Below, one piece after another: positions 22,622 through 34,992 of a DNA stretch of 64,000 nucleotides. Below the pieces are notes generated by a model, which was not told where the DNA came from, did not search any database, and saw nothing but the letters and a program-made list of their open reading frames with translations. How positions within the stretch are numbered: position 1 is the first letter of the stretch; each line of letters opens with the position of its first letter. This DNA is from Hydractinia symbiolongicarpus (Eukaryota > Cnidaria > Hydrozoa > Anthoathecata > Hydractiniidae), in assembly GCF_029227915.1 (NCBI RefSeq), contig NC_079877.1, forward strand, positions 26,747,851-26,811,850. Reading direction: 5' to 3'. The translations under genes and the position numbers were made by a program.

Positions 22622-23150
22622 ATTTCATGATCTATACTGGCAAAGCACCATTTTTAAAGCACAATAAGCCCGTGGTAAGACCACGAAAATTCACCTGCTA
22701 AAACAAAATTAAAAAAATATATCGCATTTGCTCCATGGTCTCTCCATCTTAAACCACTTTATCGCGTGGACGGACAGACAAAATCGATTATCCGATTATT
22801 GAATTCAAAAAATTTGATTGTTTATTATCCTTTTTGATTCGAATTCTCGAATTAAAATTTCTTTCAGGGGAAACTTTTTGAGGAAACTGATTGGTCATGT
22901 TTTGTTTGACAAATCCAAAAATTTGAAAATATCTTACCTTTGAAATTTAAATTGACAAGTTGAAGCAAAAAAGGGTAAACACACAATTATCAAATTTGCA
23001 GGTTTGATAAATCGATGGATCTTTTTCGTGAGATTTCTAAAAATCAAGTTTAAATTTTTTGGTTAAGTTCAAGAAAGATTTTCAAACAAATTAGGCACTT
23101 AAGGAGAACATATAATTAGCCAGTAACAGAAACGTTAGCTGTTTTCAATA

Positions 23151-23440
23151 GCATGGTAGCTTAGTGGTTATAATCCGGGCATTTTTTGCGGGAGAACGGC
23201 ATTTTATTCCCCGTAGTGCAATTTTCCTTGGGTTAACCAAGCCATGTGAGGGAAATTGGGAACGTGTGGGCTGTTCGATATTGCATGGAGTTGTCTGGTA
23301 GAGCACGGACACTAATTGAGTCTGCCTAGCTCAAAATGAGCAATAAATACTCCTAGGACTCTCCATCTTAGCCATGGCCCCTCGTGGAAATAATAGAAAG
23401 GGTATATCCCTGGAAATATGTGAGGCTAGCCATATTTAAT
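23151..23440 (+). mobile_element. tRNA-derived SINE
   Basis: The head GCATGGTAGCTTAGTGGTTA resembles the 5' half of a tRNA with an A box (TAGCTTAGTGG). A degenerate B box follows (GGGAGAACGG, then ATTCCCC) at the expected distance. The GC-richer body runs to about 23440 (GTGAGGCTAGCC) and contains no open frame. The acceptor stem does not pair, so it is not a functional tRNA gene. Confidence 0.55.
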
Positions 23441-24725
23441 ATACAGATCATCTATTTATCTATGCAGAATAATTATACAATGGATTCTCTATGACTCTAA
23501 CAGCCACAGGGAAAAGGAAACCGTTCAAGTTATAGAGAGGTTTGGGTAATAGAGTGTTGGGAGTTTTTGTATAAGTTTTTGTGTAAATTTTGTATAAGTG
23601 CCAAATTACGTGTGATGTTTCTTCCTTTTCTGCTTTACGGTTTGTCCCAGCAACAGACGCCATGATTGTAAATAATTGTAAAATAATTGTAATGATTTTC
23701 CCATAAGAACAGAAGTTGGGTGTCCACAGCCATGAAAATATTTCAAAAAGCAGGACAAAGGTTTTTTGTAAAGCAGGCACTATATATTTTATGTAATTAG
23801 CTAGCTAGCTAGCTCGATAGCTTCACGACAATAAAAAGGGGTATATCAGCACCAATCGAAAGGAGACCAAGTCAGCACCAAAAATTGAGATAGCTAGCTA
23901 GCCAGAAAACTTAATTATATATAAAATAATTCTTACCTAATAAAGTACACGAATTTAAAGAATAGTGTTCAGCTCCCCAGCTAAAGCAAAAAGGTTACAA
24001 GGCCACTTTTAGTCATGGCGGTACACAATGTTCTGGCCACACAAAGAAATGAAGCATTTTCATTAGCTTGCGAGAAAATAAAAATTTTCGGAGGCATTAG
24101 CTTGGACACAAATCTAGCAGCATCTAGTCTAGCTCCCCTGTCTCTATCTACCTCTCTATCTCTCTATCTCCTCAGGCGATTTTAAAGATTCTGCGGAAAT
24201 CAATATAAAAACACATTGGAGTTAGCAATTGCATAAAATTTTACAGTAGCTACGCCGTGAACCAGAAAACGAATACGACAAATTCGCCGTTACGGTATAA
24301 AGCTTAGTAGGACTAGAAATTGAACAGATTTACCTATTTATCGATAGGCAAATCTGGTCGATTTTCAAGACAATTTTATTCTTTTTGCGTGCTGACGACA
24401 CATGCAGCTGCTATAATAAAGTTACAGAAATAAAGGTGAAGTGATAGACATCTTGCACGTTGATTTTTACTCCACATACAAAATTCATTATGGAATTGGA
24501 AGAGATTTGTCTTGTTGTAACATAAAGTGACAATGTAAACGAATGTACACTGTATAGACGTTGAGTAACGAATTATGTAGGCATACGTAATTAAATTCCT
24601 TAAATAACATGAAACATTTTATTGTATTTTCCATCAATAAAGATAGATGGCTATCTAATGCTTCAAATTATTCTAAACCAGACTGTTTTCCAAAGTATAA
24701 GGTCTTGTGTTTAAGTAATAATACC

Positions 24726-24884
24726 ATTCACCAGGGGTTTATTGTGTCATTCACCAGGGGATTAATGTGTCATTTAGCAGAGATTATTGTGTCATTCACC
24801 AGGGGATTATTGTGTCATTTACCAGGGGATTATTGTGTTATTCACCCGATGATTATTGTGTTTTTCACCAAGATTTTATTGTGC
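24726..24884. repeat. 23-bp minisatellite
   Basis: About seven copies of ATTCACCAGGGGATTATTGTG plus TC, degenerating at the right end. The plus-strand frame 24609-25100 reads through it (CHLPGDYCVIH-type repeats) and is not a gene. Confidence 0.8.
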
Positions 24885-25807
24885 CGAACACTAATGAGCC
24901 ATTGGCAGCATGCTTTTCTAATGATATCTGATTTTGTACGCCTTTTTTTTTTGCTTTTCGTGGACCTTGTGTTTTTCTTTCATCTGATCCTAAAACATTT
25001 GTTTAGGAATGCTGTTTTCACTGGAAACTGGTGCAAAGATTTTGCTTCTTTTCATCTCATTGAAGATTTCATGCTTTTAGACAATCGTACGCGATCGTAA
25101 TTTATGCTTCTTTCCTCTTCCACGCCATGTTGACATTACAGAATATGTGATTTTATTTGAATTTTCAAGAATTCCATTTCCAATCCAACCATTTGACAAA
25201 CGATTTTCAGAGTAAGCCTTATTCATGTCGCGGGAAATGGTGATGAGTTATCCACCGGTCATTTTACTTTTACTCATTTTACTTGTGTCATATAGCTAAC
25301 AACTTTTTGTTGCAAGAAACAAAAAGACAATGGTTAGAAGGCTGTCTGTGTCCAACTAAGGTTTAAGTATATTAGACAAGACTCAGAGTTACAACTGGTT
25401 ATATATTACTATTTGCTTTGTTGGTGGAAAACTTGTGATAATTGTTATCTTAAATATACTTTTTCAGCTACCAACAGTTTAGATCCTATGGATGTGAGAG
25501 AAGAACTTTAACTAATTGTTGTTCATCTTTGGATTTTTACAGTTGTTTTTTATAGCTACCTAGCTAGCTACATGCAATTTGTTTAATGGTTAGAGATGAA
25601 GATCTCAAAATTGTCAGATGGCTTTGATATATCTATGCTTGACAAGAGCACTATTGTCTGAAATATGTCAGGATTGATAAAAGCCATTTTAATACAGTCT
25701 GAATTTTAATTCCATGGCTTAGCATAAATTCTAGAGATTTTTTTCACTGGTTCATCTTTTTTAAATTTTGTGATATCTTCTCGGGTCGTACAACTGTTAT
25801 TTTTATA

Positions 25808-26285
25808 CAGTTGACTCTCAATAACTCGAATTTGTGACAACTCGAACATCTTGTTTTAGCTGGGACAAATGTGTCAGTCCTTTAAACCTGCAAACCCTTT
25901 TCAGGTTAAAAAATGTCTTTAACCGGAATTCTAAATACTCGAACATTTGGCGGTCCTTCTGGGGGGGGGGGGGGGGGGTGGGATTTCTCTCTGTGAGACT
26001 AATTTTTTCTTTTCTCGTTAAGCTTTTTTATTAGATGTTAACTATTTAACCAAAACTCGCACATTCAAATATTTTTAAATTGTTCAGATTTTGAAAACGA
26101 CAAAGAAACAAAAACAAAAACAAAGCAGATAAATAAAGCTTCGTAACGAATTTTTTTTTTTTTGTCACAGAAAATAATAAACCATCTGTCTTAGTCTCAG
26201 CTTTACCAAAATTTACCTCAAACTCAAATTCTCCATAGGTTTTTTTAAATATCCCATAGAAATTCGAGTTATCGAGACTCAACTG
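25808..26285. mobile_element. pogo/Tigger-like MITE (about 480 bp)
   Basis: The ends CAGTTGACTCTCAATAACTC and the reverse complement of GAGTTATCGAGACTCAACTG form about 25-bp inverted repeats, flanked by TA on both sides. The CAGT(T/C)GAC(T/C)CTC(A/G)ATAACTCGAA pattern is typical of pogo/Tigger elements of the Tc1/mariner superfamily. No transposase remains. A poly-G run of about 18 lies inside near 25960. Confidence 0.75.
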
Positions 26286-26289
26286 TATG

Positions 26290-28370
26290 TAGCTATGAAT
26301 TACAGTGTTTGTTTAATTTAGAATTAGAGCATTTTGTTTCTCCCGCCTATGGTTTGTAAACATTGCATACAAGACTGCAGCAGAATATCTTTTGATTTGC
26401 TTGATATTTTTCATCACCCTTCTTAAAATCAGTTAGGAATTTAAGCTAAGATAATATTATTTTTTACTAGTCAATTAGCAGTGCAGTGCAGATAAAAAAA
26501 TTCGCGAAATTTGTTTATTCTTTGTCTGTAATGTGTAGAGCTTGAAACAATAATAATGTATAGAATCATGCACAACATCAATAATAATAATAAAGTCAGA
26601 AATGACACATCTTAAATATTTGCTTTATTGAAAACCTTTAGTATTTCAATCAAAAAGGTCAAAAACATAAAAATTTGTCTGGAAAATCATTTCTTCGATT
26701 ACATACTGTCCTGTTCCAAAAAAGATTTTTTCCTTAGTATGATGATCTGTAGTAACCTTTACCAACCATTTTAAACGTAAATGTCAAAAAAGAATAAGGA
26801 GTAAATTTGAATCAACAAAGATATTATTTTTGGAAAACACTGTGTATACGGTCCTTCCTCACAAAAGTTAACACAAAATGTAAAACAGATCGGTTTTTGA
26901 GGAGCACATCCAAATCAACAAAAAAATCAGTTTATTCAGCATGTTCTATATTGCCATTCTACATAAATCTTCCACTAAAAGGTTATGAAACACATCAAAT
27001 TATAGAAAAATCAGGCATTTCACAAATATAAAAAACAAAAAAATTTTAGTCAGTACAATTAGTAATTTTTTCATCATCACCAAACACAGTTATTACCACA
27101 ATTTTTAAATTTTTAGTAAAAACGTGAAACCATGGAATTTTCTTCCAGTAAAAATGACATCACATATATATAGCTTAGTTCTTTCCAACAGAAGTTTATA
27201 ATACGAACTATGGTAAAACCATTAGCTTACACAACAGCCTTTAGTGGAGGCCAATTCCACAAAATTTGTTCTTTCAGTATATTGCATGTGGTCTTTTCCC
27301 CACAAAATTTTACACAAAATTTTAAAAGACAACAAAAACAACCTTACCATCCTCTCATAAATTAAAATAAAGTCATAAATTCAAGTAAATTTCCAATCAA
27401 ATGTCTACAACCCCCTGTAAAAATAACCTGATATTATACATGTCGGCTGACAAAAGTTTAACAGGATGTCAGAAACAAAACAATAAAAAATAACTTAACA
27501 CACACGCAAGTTCAAGTCTTTGAAAGATTTTGTAGGTAGCTAGGTAGCTAGGTAGCTAGCTAGCTAGCTAGCTAGCTTGTAACATCATAATTCATGCCCA
27601 TAAAAGAAAAGAAGTTTGGAAACTAACGTAGCTAGCTATAGATAATTGAAAATGAGGAGAAAGATATAAGTCATAGTTTAGAGCTAGCCATGGGATGAGG
27701 AACAGACATTTGAGGTTAACGTTAGCTAGCTAACAATAGCTAAGAGCCCTAGTTAAATATACGTAAACTGGGAACACTTAGCTAAAACTAAAACTAGCTA
27801 TTTATGCTTGTTAAAACTTGCAAACTTGCAAAAATAATAGCATTATAGTGAGCAGTAAGTTCAACATACCAAAGTTTTCTGTTTGTTAGTCAGCTAGCAA
27901 CTTTATGTAGCATTTTGAATTTTAGGACAAACACATTAGTTTCGCGTCAGGAAATACATTAATTATGCAAAAAAAACATAAACAAACATGGTGGCTGTTT
28001 TTTTTAAAAAAAAGCGGTACAATATAAAATTTCAAGAATTTGAGGCTTTACTTGGTAAATGCGAGTCTGCTTGCTCCAGTGACATAAAAACTAAACATCT
28101 GAACACATCTGAACAAGTTCTTACTATTTGTGATTTCAATTTCACTTCAAACTCCAGACTACTTTACTTCTAGCCCTAGCTACCACTTCTTACTTCACTT
28201 CTTGGACTTTTCTTTCTCTGAATTATTTTTTGCACTTTTTTCAAGACGAAGGGACCGTTCTTTTGTAGTTGTTTTTTCGGTGTCGAAGGACACCATTTTT
28301 GTAAAGAAAGCAATTTAAGTTGCTCTATTTTGATTACGTGATGTAAACAAAGTAAACCCACTAGCAAAAC
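26290..28370. other. Gene-free region with a TAGC microsatellite
   Basis: No gene supported. A (TAGC/TAGG)n microsatellite lies at 27534-27577, and AGCTAGCT clusters occur throughout this part of the window. Simple A/T tracts are frequent. Confidence 0.45.
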
Positions 28371-28374
28371 GAAT

Positions 28375-28520
28375 ATAACTTTTTCGGAGACTTCAAAGAA
28401 AATTTCGGCTACATCCAAGGAAAATGAAGACATCCACTTTACCTGTCACAGACAGACGTACACACTTAGCGTATTTTTATATAGACTAGTCGATAAGGCC
28501 TGTGGAAAATTCACTTAGAC
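28375..28520 (-). mobile_element. Helitron tail-to-head junction
   Basis: On the minus strand a Helitron 3' end (TTTTCCACAGG, then CGACTAG) meets a 5' end TCTATATAAAAATACGC near 28485. The latter continues into GTCTGTCTGTGACAGG, as in the other copies. The downstream boundary is not clear. Confidence 0.5.
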
Positions 28521-28960
28521 AGGATAACAGAGAAAAATAATTGGCGTATTATTATAGAGATTCTACAAAACCTGAGCTGAACTGTTCTTATTTTTGAGCC
28601 ATTCTCACTTTTATTTGTCCTTATTTTGTTTCAAGAATACTCCTTCTGAATGCATATAACCTCATTATGTTCTAATTTGTGAACAATAAAGCAAATATGA
28701 ATATTTGCAGGTGAGTCATTGCAGGTGAGAAAAGAAATAACTATAGGTTGAAATAAAGAATTTGCACACTGAAGAACTATTTCAGTAGATGATTACATAT
28801 TTTTCTTTTTTGTGTTTTTGTTTTTTTGTTTTGTGGCTGGTTAAAATAATGAACAGCGTCTGTGATAAGAGCAAGTGCAATCAAAGGCCAGCTGATCTAT
28901 CGGCATCATCTCTTTGGTAAAATTAATCAACTTAAGATAGCACATTACCATGCGAAAGTA

Positions 28961-30797
28961 TCCAGCCGGCAGGTCTTTTAAACATCTTCGCATTTCTAAA
29001 AGACGTCTTTCTTAGCGCTGATTTGTCCGTCTATAATGCTTCTTTTTAAGCGTCTAAAAGAGGCCTTTTCAAAGATGCATTTCAAAAAATCTCTTTTAGA
29101 CATCTTTCAAAAGACGTCTTGCCAAAGGTTTTTAAGAAATTCTTTTACGACGCGTCTTTCCAAAGACGTCTTTTAGAGCTTTTACAGATGTAACAGCGAT
29201 TAACACGCATCTTTAATGCAACTTTTAAGTGCATCTTTAGAAAGACATCTTTTATCTATCAATAAAACGTCTTCCTTTTGTTTTTATTGTTCTTATTGTT
29301 TTTTTTATTGAACTTTTTAGAAAAAAGGCATTTGATAAAATTAATTTAAGACGTTTACGTTAATGTTTTGAAACGAACATTTTTATTATTACCATTTCGC
29401 GATAAAAATATTTTAAACTTTTTATATTAAACTCGTATTGACACTTTAAAAAATAAATATATTTTGCAATTACATAAATACAATTTAAATATAAACGTAA
29501 ATGAGTAAATAAAATATTATTAATAATAAACACCATACAACTAAATCATTCATATTCATATTAACAAATTTTAATCATTAAATAATTTGTATCATAAATT
29601 CTACGTCATTTTTTAAATAAAGCATGCTATTTAAGGCATAAATTTGAACTGGAAAAAAAGCCATAAGCATATTAGGTTGAATTCCGACTATGACTGGGAG
29701 TGTTTCGCAGCTTGGTTCCAGTAATGCGTCGCATTTCTTGTCCATTCGCATCTTTTGAAACGCTCGTTGACAGATTCTAGAGAGAGAAAAAAAATAGCTT
29801 ATTTCCAGATAAATAATGGACTTTTATAAAAACGTAGTCGGTAAATGTTTGGGACAAAGTTTTAAGTTTTGAAATGTTTGAAACATAAGGCGGTCACTTG
29901 CATAGTATGTAATAGCAAAAGGATTCACTGAGAATTCTCATTATTTTCGTAAATGATTGGAGCACAGTAGAACATTTTTAAAACATTATAAATTGATTCA
30001 ACCAAGCCTTTCTCAACCAATCTGTCTATCAGAAAACTAAGGCAAAACATGCCATACATAGAAGGGTAAGAACGTAATACATCAGCTAATCCACTTACCT
30101 ATTATAATTTTATAAATTAATTTCCCTTTCGAGAATCACAAAACAAAAGTACTTACTTTTTAAGTAACCGGTATCCCGCAGATACTTTCATTAAAATACC
30201 GCCAATTTTTATTGAATGTTTCCTGATTGTCAATTGTCGAAAAACATCCGCCAGGAGGTGCAGGAAAACAAAATTACGACGTAATGAAATAAAAATGTAT
30301 TATGAAGGGTCGCCAAAATACATTAGTTTTTAAAAATAATTAAAAGTGACGATTACCATTTTCAATTTCGTGAAAAATTTATTTCCTAGCACAATAAACT
30401 TGCTAACCAAGTTGGCAAACACCCCTTCGAATTTTCCATATAAAAAACGAACGTCTTTTGAAAGATGCATTTTCTCTCTTAAATCTCTCTAAAAAATCTC
30501 TCTTAAAAGACGCGTTTAGATGTATTATAGCAAAAAGAAAAAGACGTCTTTTAAAAGTTATATTTTAGATAACTTTAAGACATCTTTTAAAAGACGTCTT
30601 TTAAAGATCTTCTAAAAGACATCTAAAATGCATATACCACAAGATTCGAATTTATTTACTTTCAAAAGACGTATAAAAGATGTCTTTTGAAAGACGTTCT
30701 TAAGAAGATGCATTAAAGACATCTTAATAGCGTTTTCTAACAGAAGATTTAAAAAAGACATCTTAAGACGTCTTAAGGACGTCTTGTGCCTGCTGGG
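28961..30797. mobile_element. 1.8-kb non-autonomous DNA element with AAGACGTCTTTT-rich ends
   Basis: The left end TCCAGCCGGCAGG and the reverse complement of the right end (CCCAGCAGGCAC) are similar inverted termini. Behind each lies 300-350 bp densely packed with AAAAGACGTCTTTT-like palindromes (about 28975-29290 and 30440-30795). The middle is AT-rich without coding sequence. The dense motif is likely a subterminal transposase-binding array. The superfamily and target duplication are not clear; GTA and TAC flank the ends. Confidence 0.65.
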
Positions 30798-30799
30798 TA

Positions 30800-32330
30800 C
30801 TTTATTCATCCAAGTATTTCTGTTTGTTAAGATGCTACAAGTTTGATTATATTTTTCCTCACAAAGCCAAAAATGACGTTCTATTATACGAGCTACATTA
30901 GGTTACAAGAAAAATGGTACGAATGTCCGAGCTATCGGGGGAAAGCTTTAGCAGAGTATTTTGGTTTCATTAAGGTCAGCAAATCCAAAGAAGACAAGAA
31001 ATCCGTACGACTGAGCGAGTGTCAAGTCACCCAGGGTAGCACTAAACAAAAAAAACGATGCCTCCTAGTGGTGTCAAACAGAAATGAGAAGACACTAATA
31101 CGCTTGATGATCGGTAAATGCCCGATATAAATAGGTATTTTAATTATCTTTAAAAATTTTACTTCAGTAGTGAGATTGGTGAATTAAATTCATTCATTTT
31201 TTTACTATGCTGTCGAAATTGAAGTCGAACATAAGACGAGCGAAATTATGCAAAAGAAAGGAAATTAAAAAGAGTTTGCGAACTCAATAAAAAGCGTTCT
31301 TGTTGAAAAGGCGCCATGAAACTAGGACTTTTTCTTTAAAATACCAAATGCGGAAAAACTAATGCATTTTTCAAATTTTACAAGAAAGTGCAAAATTATT
31401 TATTGGCTACAAGATTGCAGCAACTTTCATCTTGAAAAATAACACTATTTTTACGCCAATAATTAAAAAACTAATCTAATTTTTTTTTTTTTTTTTTTTT
31501 TGCTAATTGCAGGCGCAAGGACGCAAAAAAACCCCATCAAGTTCAAAATTGGTAATTTTGCTATAATACTCTATTTAACACAAATATTACTAGAAAATAA
31601 GTAAAAAATGTACAACTCCCTACAATCCGCCCATATAAAATTTGTAGGATTTTTTTAGCATAGTTTGTCAAGAAGTTAGAATTAAAACATCGTTTCAGTA
31701 TAAATCTGAAGCCAAAAATTGGAAATTCTTTTGGCCAAATTTAAGGGCGCAGTATCAAAGGCGTTGATAAAATTTTTGATAAATATTGTTTCAAAACTGA
31801 TCTAACTTAACAGGACACAAATTCGAATAAAAGAATATTCCTATACACATATAATGTGATATTTTATTGCTAAAATTAACAGCAATGAATCTCATGTTGC
31901 TTTTCAGCATGGCGATGAAAATAAAGAAGTTTTTATAAAAATTGATTCCACAAAGCCAAAAACAGTGCGCGTCAGTTTAGCTTCATGTTAAAAAACCACG
32001 AATAGGTTTATTTTTATTCACCGAGGAAGAAAGGTTGAACCGAACACGCATTTCTGGTTTGTGCAAACAAAATATATATACTTTATCACACGGAATGCAA
32101 AAACAACAAGTTAAAATTTAATATCTCGAGAAGGAAAACCTTGATTTGGAAAAATTCCAACACCGGAAAACTAGATATGTTTTTATTAAAATATAACTTG
32201 AAAAGGAAACAGCCTTTTTTAAAAAAGGAATATTTTAAGCCAATTAGTAAAACGCGGAACAAGATGTAATTTTTAAACTTCCATTTTTAATTATTTATGA
32301 CATTAAAACTTTTGTCGCATGAATATATTT
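30800..32330. other. Gene-free region left of duplication B
   Basis: AT-rich sequence with a T-run of about 22 near 31480-31501. The 95-codon plus-strand frame at 30843-31130 has no recognisable domain or splice context. I see no gene. Confidence 0.4.
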
Positions 32331-32628
32331 GCGTTTACACAAAAAAACAGCGATACTATTGAACGCCCTCTCGATAAAACTTGATAAAGAATCAGATGTT
32401 ACGAAAAACAACGTAGCTAATAGTCTCGCTAAATACAAAGAGGAAAAAAGTATCCTTTTTTGTTGTTTTCTTTACCACAACACATGCAATATAAGAAAAA
32501 AAATATATATATAACACCTTCAAAATTAAAGTCGCGCACGAAAATTCTTAAGCATTAAATTGTTAACATTTTAAATTTTTCTTGTAACAGTTTGAGCAGA
32601 AGGTGAAGAGATATAGCTACAAGTGAAA

Positions 32629-33513
32629 ATGTATTGTAACACGACGCTCAATAATTTGCCAACGACAGAATGGAAATATGGATTTGGCGCGATATTTATT
32701 TGCATTTCAATCATAGGAACATTAGAAAATATTTTTCTGTTAGTAACAATCTACAAGGAGAAACTTTATCATGAAACATCCAACATTTTCCTACTGTCTT
32801 TGTCATTTTCTGATTTTCTAGCATGCTTCATATTATCACCGATTTTCGCGCTTCAATTGTTTCATCAGAAATTGATTACCAATTGTCAGGTTGATGCAGT
32901 TCGTCGATTTCTTTCGGCCGTTCTCATCGGGGCTTCTGCATTCACGCTTGGTATGATCAGCTACGATCGATATCTTCATTTAACGAAATTACAACATTAC
33001 AATCTAACAATACGAAAAGCGTGCGTTCTATTGTTTTGCTGTTGGTTTGCTGCAGTCTCCATCCCGTGTTTAAGATTACTAGACCAATCAGAAATTATGT
33101 ATTCCGTGAGTGTGGTACTTTCAGCTTTAGTTATGTTCCTGGTAGTTATATTCTGTTATGTTATGATTCTTATAGGTCTATATAAACGAAAATGTGTTCT
33201 TAAAAATTCTAAAGAACTTGCCAAAAACGCCAGTCAAGCAAGTATACGAGCTGGCAGAACAGTGATAATTTTATTAGTTTGCACTGCACTTATGGTATTT
33301 CCCATAATGATACCATTTGTGTTTACGCTTGTTGGAAAATCAACATCAGATAGTGCCTACACCACCAGTTACATTATTATAATGGCTCTCTGCCTGATGA
33401 ACAGTAATGTGAATCCGATTGTATATTTCTTGAGAACACCGAAATTAAAGAATTCGTTAAAAGCATTTTTAAGGCGACATTGTCATAAGATTGATCCAGT
33501 CGTTAAGTACTAG
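32629..33513 (+). CDS. Class A (rhodopsin-like) GPCR, orphan, copy 1
   Basis: An intronless frame of 294 residues with seven hydrophobic segments. Class A landmarks are present: Asn34 in TM1 (GTLEN), Asp62 in TM2 (LSFSD), Cys86 before TM3, DRY at 113-115, Trp139 in TM4, Pro225 in TM6 and NPIVY at 262-266 in TM7, then a basic C-tail. One N-glycosylation site (NTT) lies in the short N-terminus. The second extracellular loop is very short and the TM6 CWxP motif is absent. I start at the ATG at 32629; the frame is open a little further upstream but without another ATG nearby. A polyadenylation signal AATAAA lies at 33658. The ligand cannot be read from the sequence. Confidence 0.9.
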   Translation: MYCNTTLNNLPTTEWKYGFGAIFICISIIGTLENIFLLVTIYKEKLYHETSNIFLLSLSFSDFLACFILSPIFALQLFHQKLITNCQVDAVRRFLSAVLIGASAFTLGMISYDRYLHLTKLQHYNLTIRKACVLLFCCWFAAVSIPCLRLLDQSEIMYSVSVVLSALVMFLVVIFCYVMILIGLYKRKCVLKNSKELAKNASQASIRAGRTVIILLVCTALMVFPIMIPFVFTLVGKSTSDSAYTTSYIIIMALCLMNSNVNPIVYFLRTPKLKNSLKAFLRRHCHKIDPVVKY

Positions 33514-34992
33514 TCTGTTGTATCAGGAGACAAAAACGTGACGTTGATTGGTTACAAAAACATGTCGTTTCACAATTAAATACTTAGCCAATACCTGTAA
33601 ATTTTGTTAACCGATAATCACTTTGATTTTAAACTGTTACAGTAAATCACATTGAGAAATAAAATTAAATAAAAAATTTGTGTGATATTTTTTTATTAAT
33701 GTTTATGCCCCAAAAGACTATCCCAGAGAGTCGTTATTTAAAAATAATCCCAATCTCAAATCGTAGAATTCTTAGAGTTCTTTGACTTTAGATTTATTGC
33801 CGTCTGATGTCGTTTCTTAACATGTGATCCACTACTTTTGATCTCCCCACAATTTGACTCCCTTTTTATAGCAGATTCTGAAAATTCCCATGATGTAAAG
33901 AATACTAGGTTATAGATTGGAATAAACTATATTTGAACGTTGATTGATTTTAGGCACTTGTACCAAAACTGAATAAAATTCTTAACAGGATAAATAAGGG
34001 TAGCTAGCTACCTGGCTGGATATAGGATGCTCTGTGGAAATCTTTGTTTATAGCCAAAATCCTAAAACAGGTTTGTTTGAGAATTATACATAGAGAACGT
34101 GACAATATATTTATCTTAAAATACAAAACCAAATAAAAACACAAATACAAAGCTTTTAGAAAAAAGGGGCAAAAAAAATGACCTAAAAACAACGTTTGAA
34201 ATGGTCGCGGCTACATTAGATCGCCCATTGGGCATGGTGCCTTCCCTAGAACTTCAGGGTAAATCAAAAAAACGGATCACAAAGCATACGGGAATTCATA
34301 TTTAAAATGGCGTGATTTTTGCGGCTTTTAATTTTTGTGTTGTTTTTTTTAATACCTATTAACCCTATTTGGTATGGGGGAGAACAAAAAGTACCTGCGG
34401 CACTTTATGTTTCCCACCAGTTATTTTTGTCTCTGGAGATTATAGTAGGACCTTTCGTTCGCGAATTAAATAATTTGAATGAGAAAGAAACTCAGGACCT
34501 ATCCACTAGAATTTGTTATGTGGCAAGTTTAGGCTGGTGTTCCCATTCTGTTAATTAGCTAAATCAGCTGGATTTGGACCACCGATTTAAATGCGCATTT
34601 TTTTTCTAATCTCTCTCACACGGTTTTCGATAAAACAATTAAATTTCTTCTCACTAGCCGTTTATTCCGATTTATTATTCATTTTTACAAGAATCTGTTT
34701 GCTGAATTTTAAATATCAGATCACAATAGCTTTAAAAATAGTGTCCGCAAATTCATCATAGTACATTGTTTATTCTTTACAATGCCTAGACTCTAATTCC
34801 CCAAGCCTTTGTAATTTATTCTTGAGACATTGAACTTCATTATTTACCTACCAGTCGTAGTAAGTTGTTGGCGCTGTCTGAATCAAACCTTTCCATGCTC
34901 GCGATTGTTCCACTTAGCACCAAACCTACCTCCATCTCGATAACAGATGTTCCCTAGAGTTTAGGTTTTGCGTTTCCTGAAACTAAATCCCA

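Noticed and set aside
23151-23222. Possible tRNA gene
   Set aside because: A and B boxes are recognisable, but the acceptor stem does not pair and the sequence runs on into a SINE body.
23610-23663. ATGGCG start with 18 codons and a GTAATT donor on the minus strand (MASVAGTNRK)
   Set aside because: It looks like a first exon, but the donor is weak and no partner exon is found downstream; not enough to call a gene.
24609-25100. 163-codon plus-strand frame
   Set aside because: It mainly translates the 23-bp minisatellite and shows no domain or splice context.
27534-27577. CRISPR-like regular repeats
   Set aside because: This is a simple TAGC/TAGG microsatellite in a eukaryotic genome; there are no spacers.
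30843-31130. 95-codon plus-strand frame
   Set aside because: No domain, signal peptide or splice support, and it starts at the edge of a transposon.
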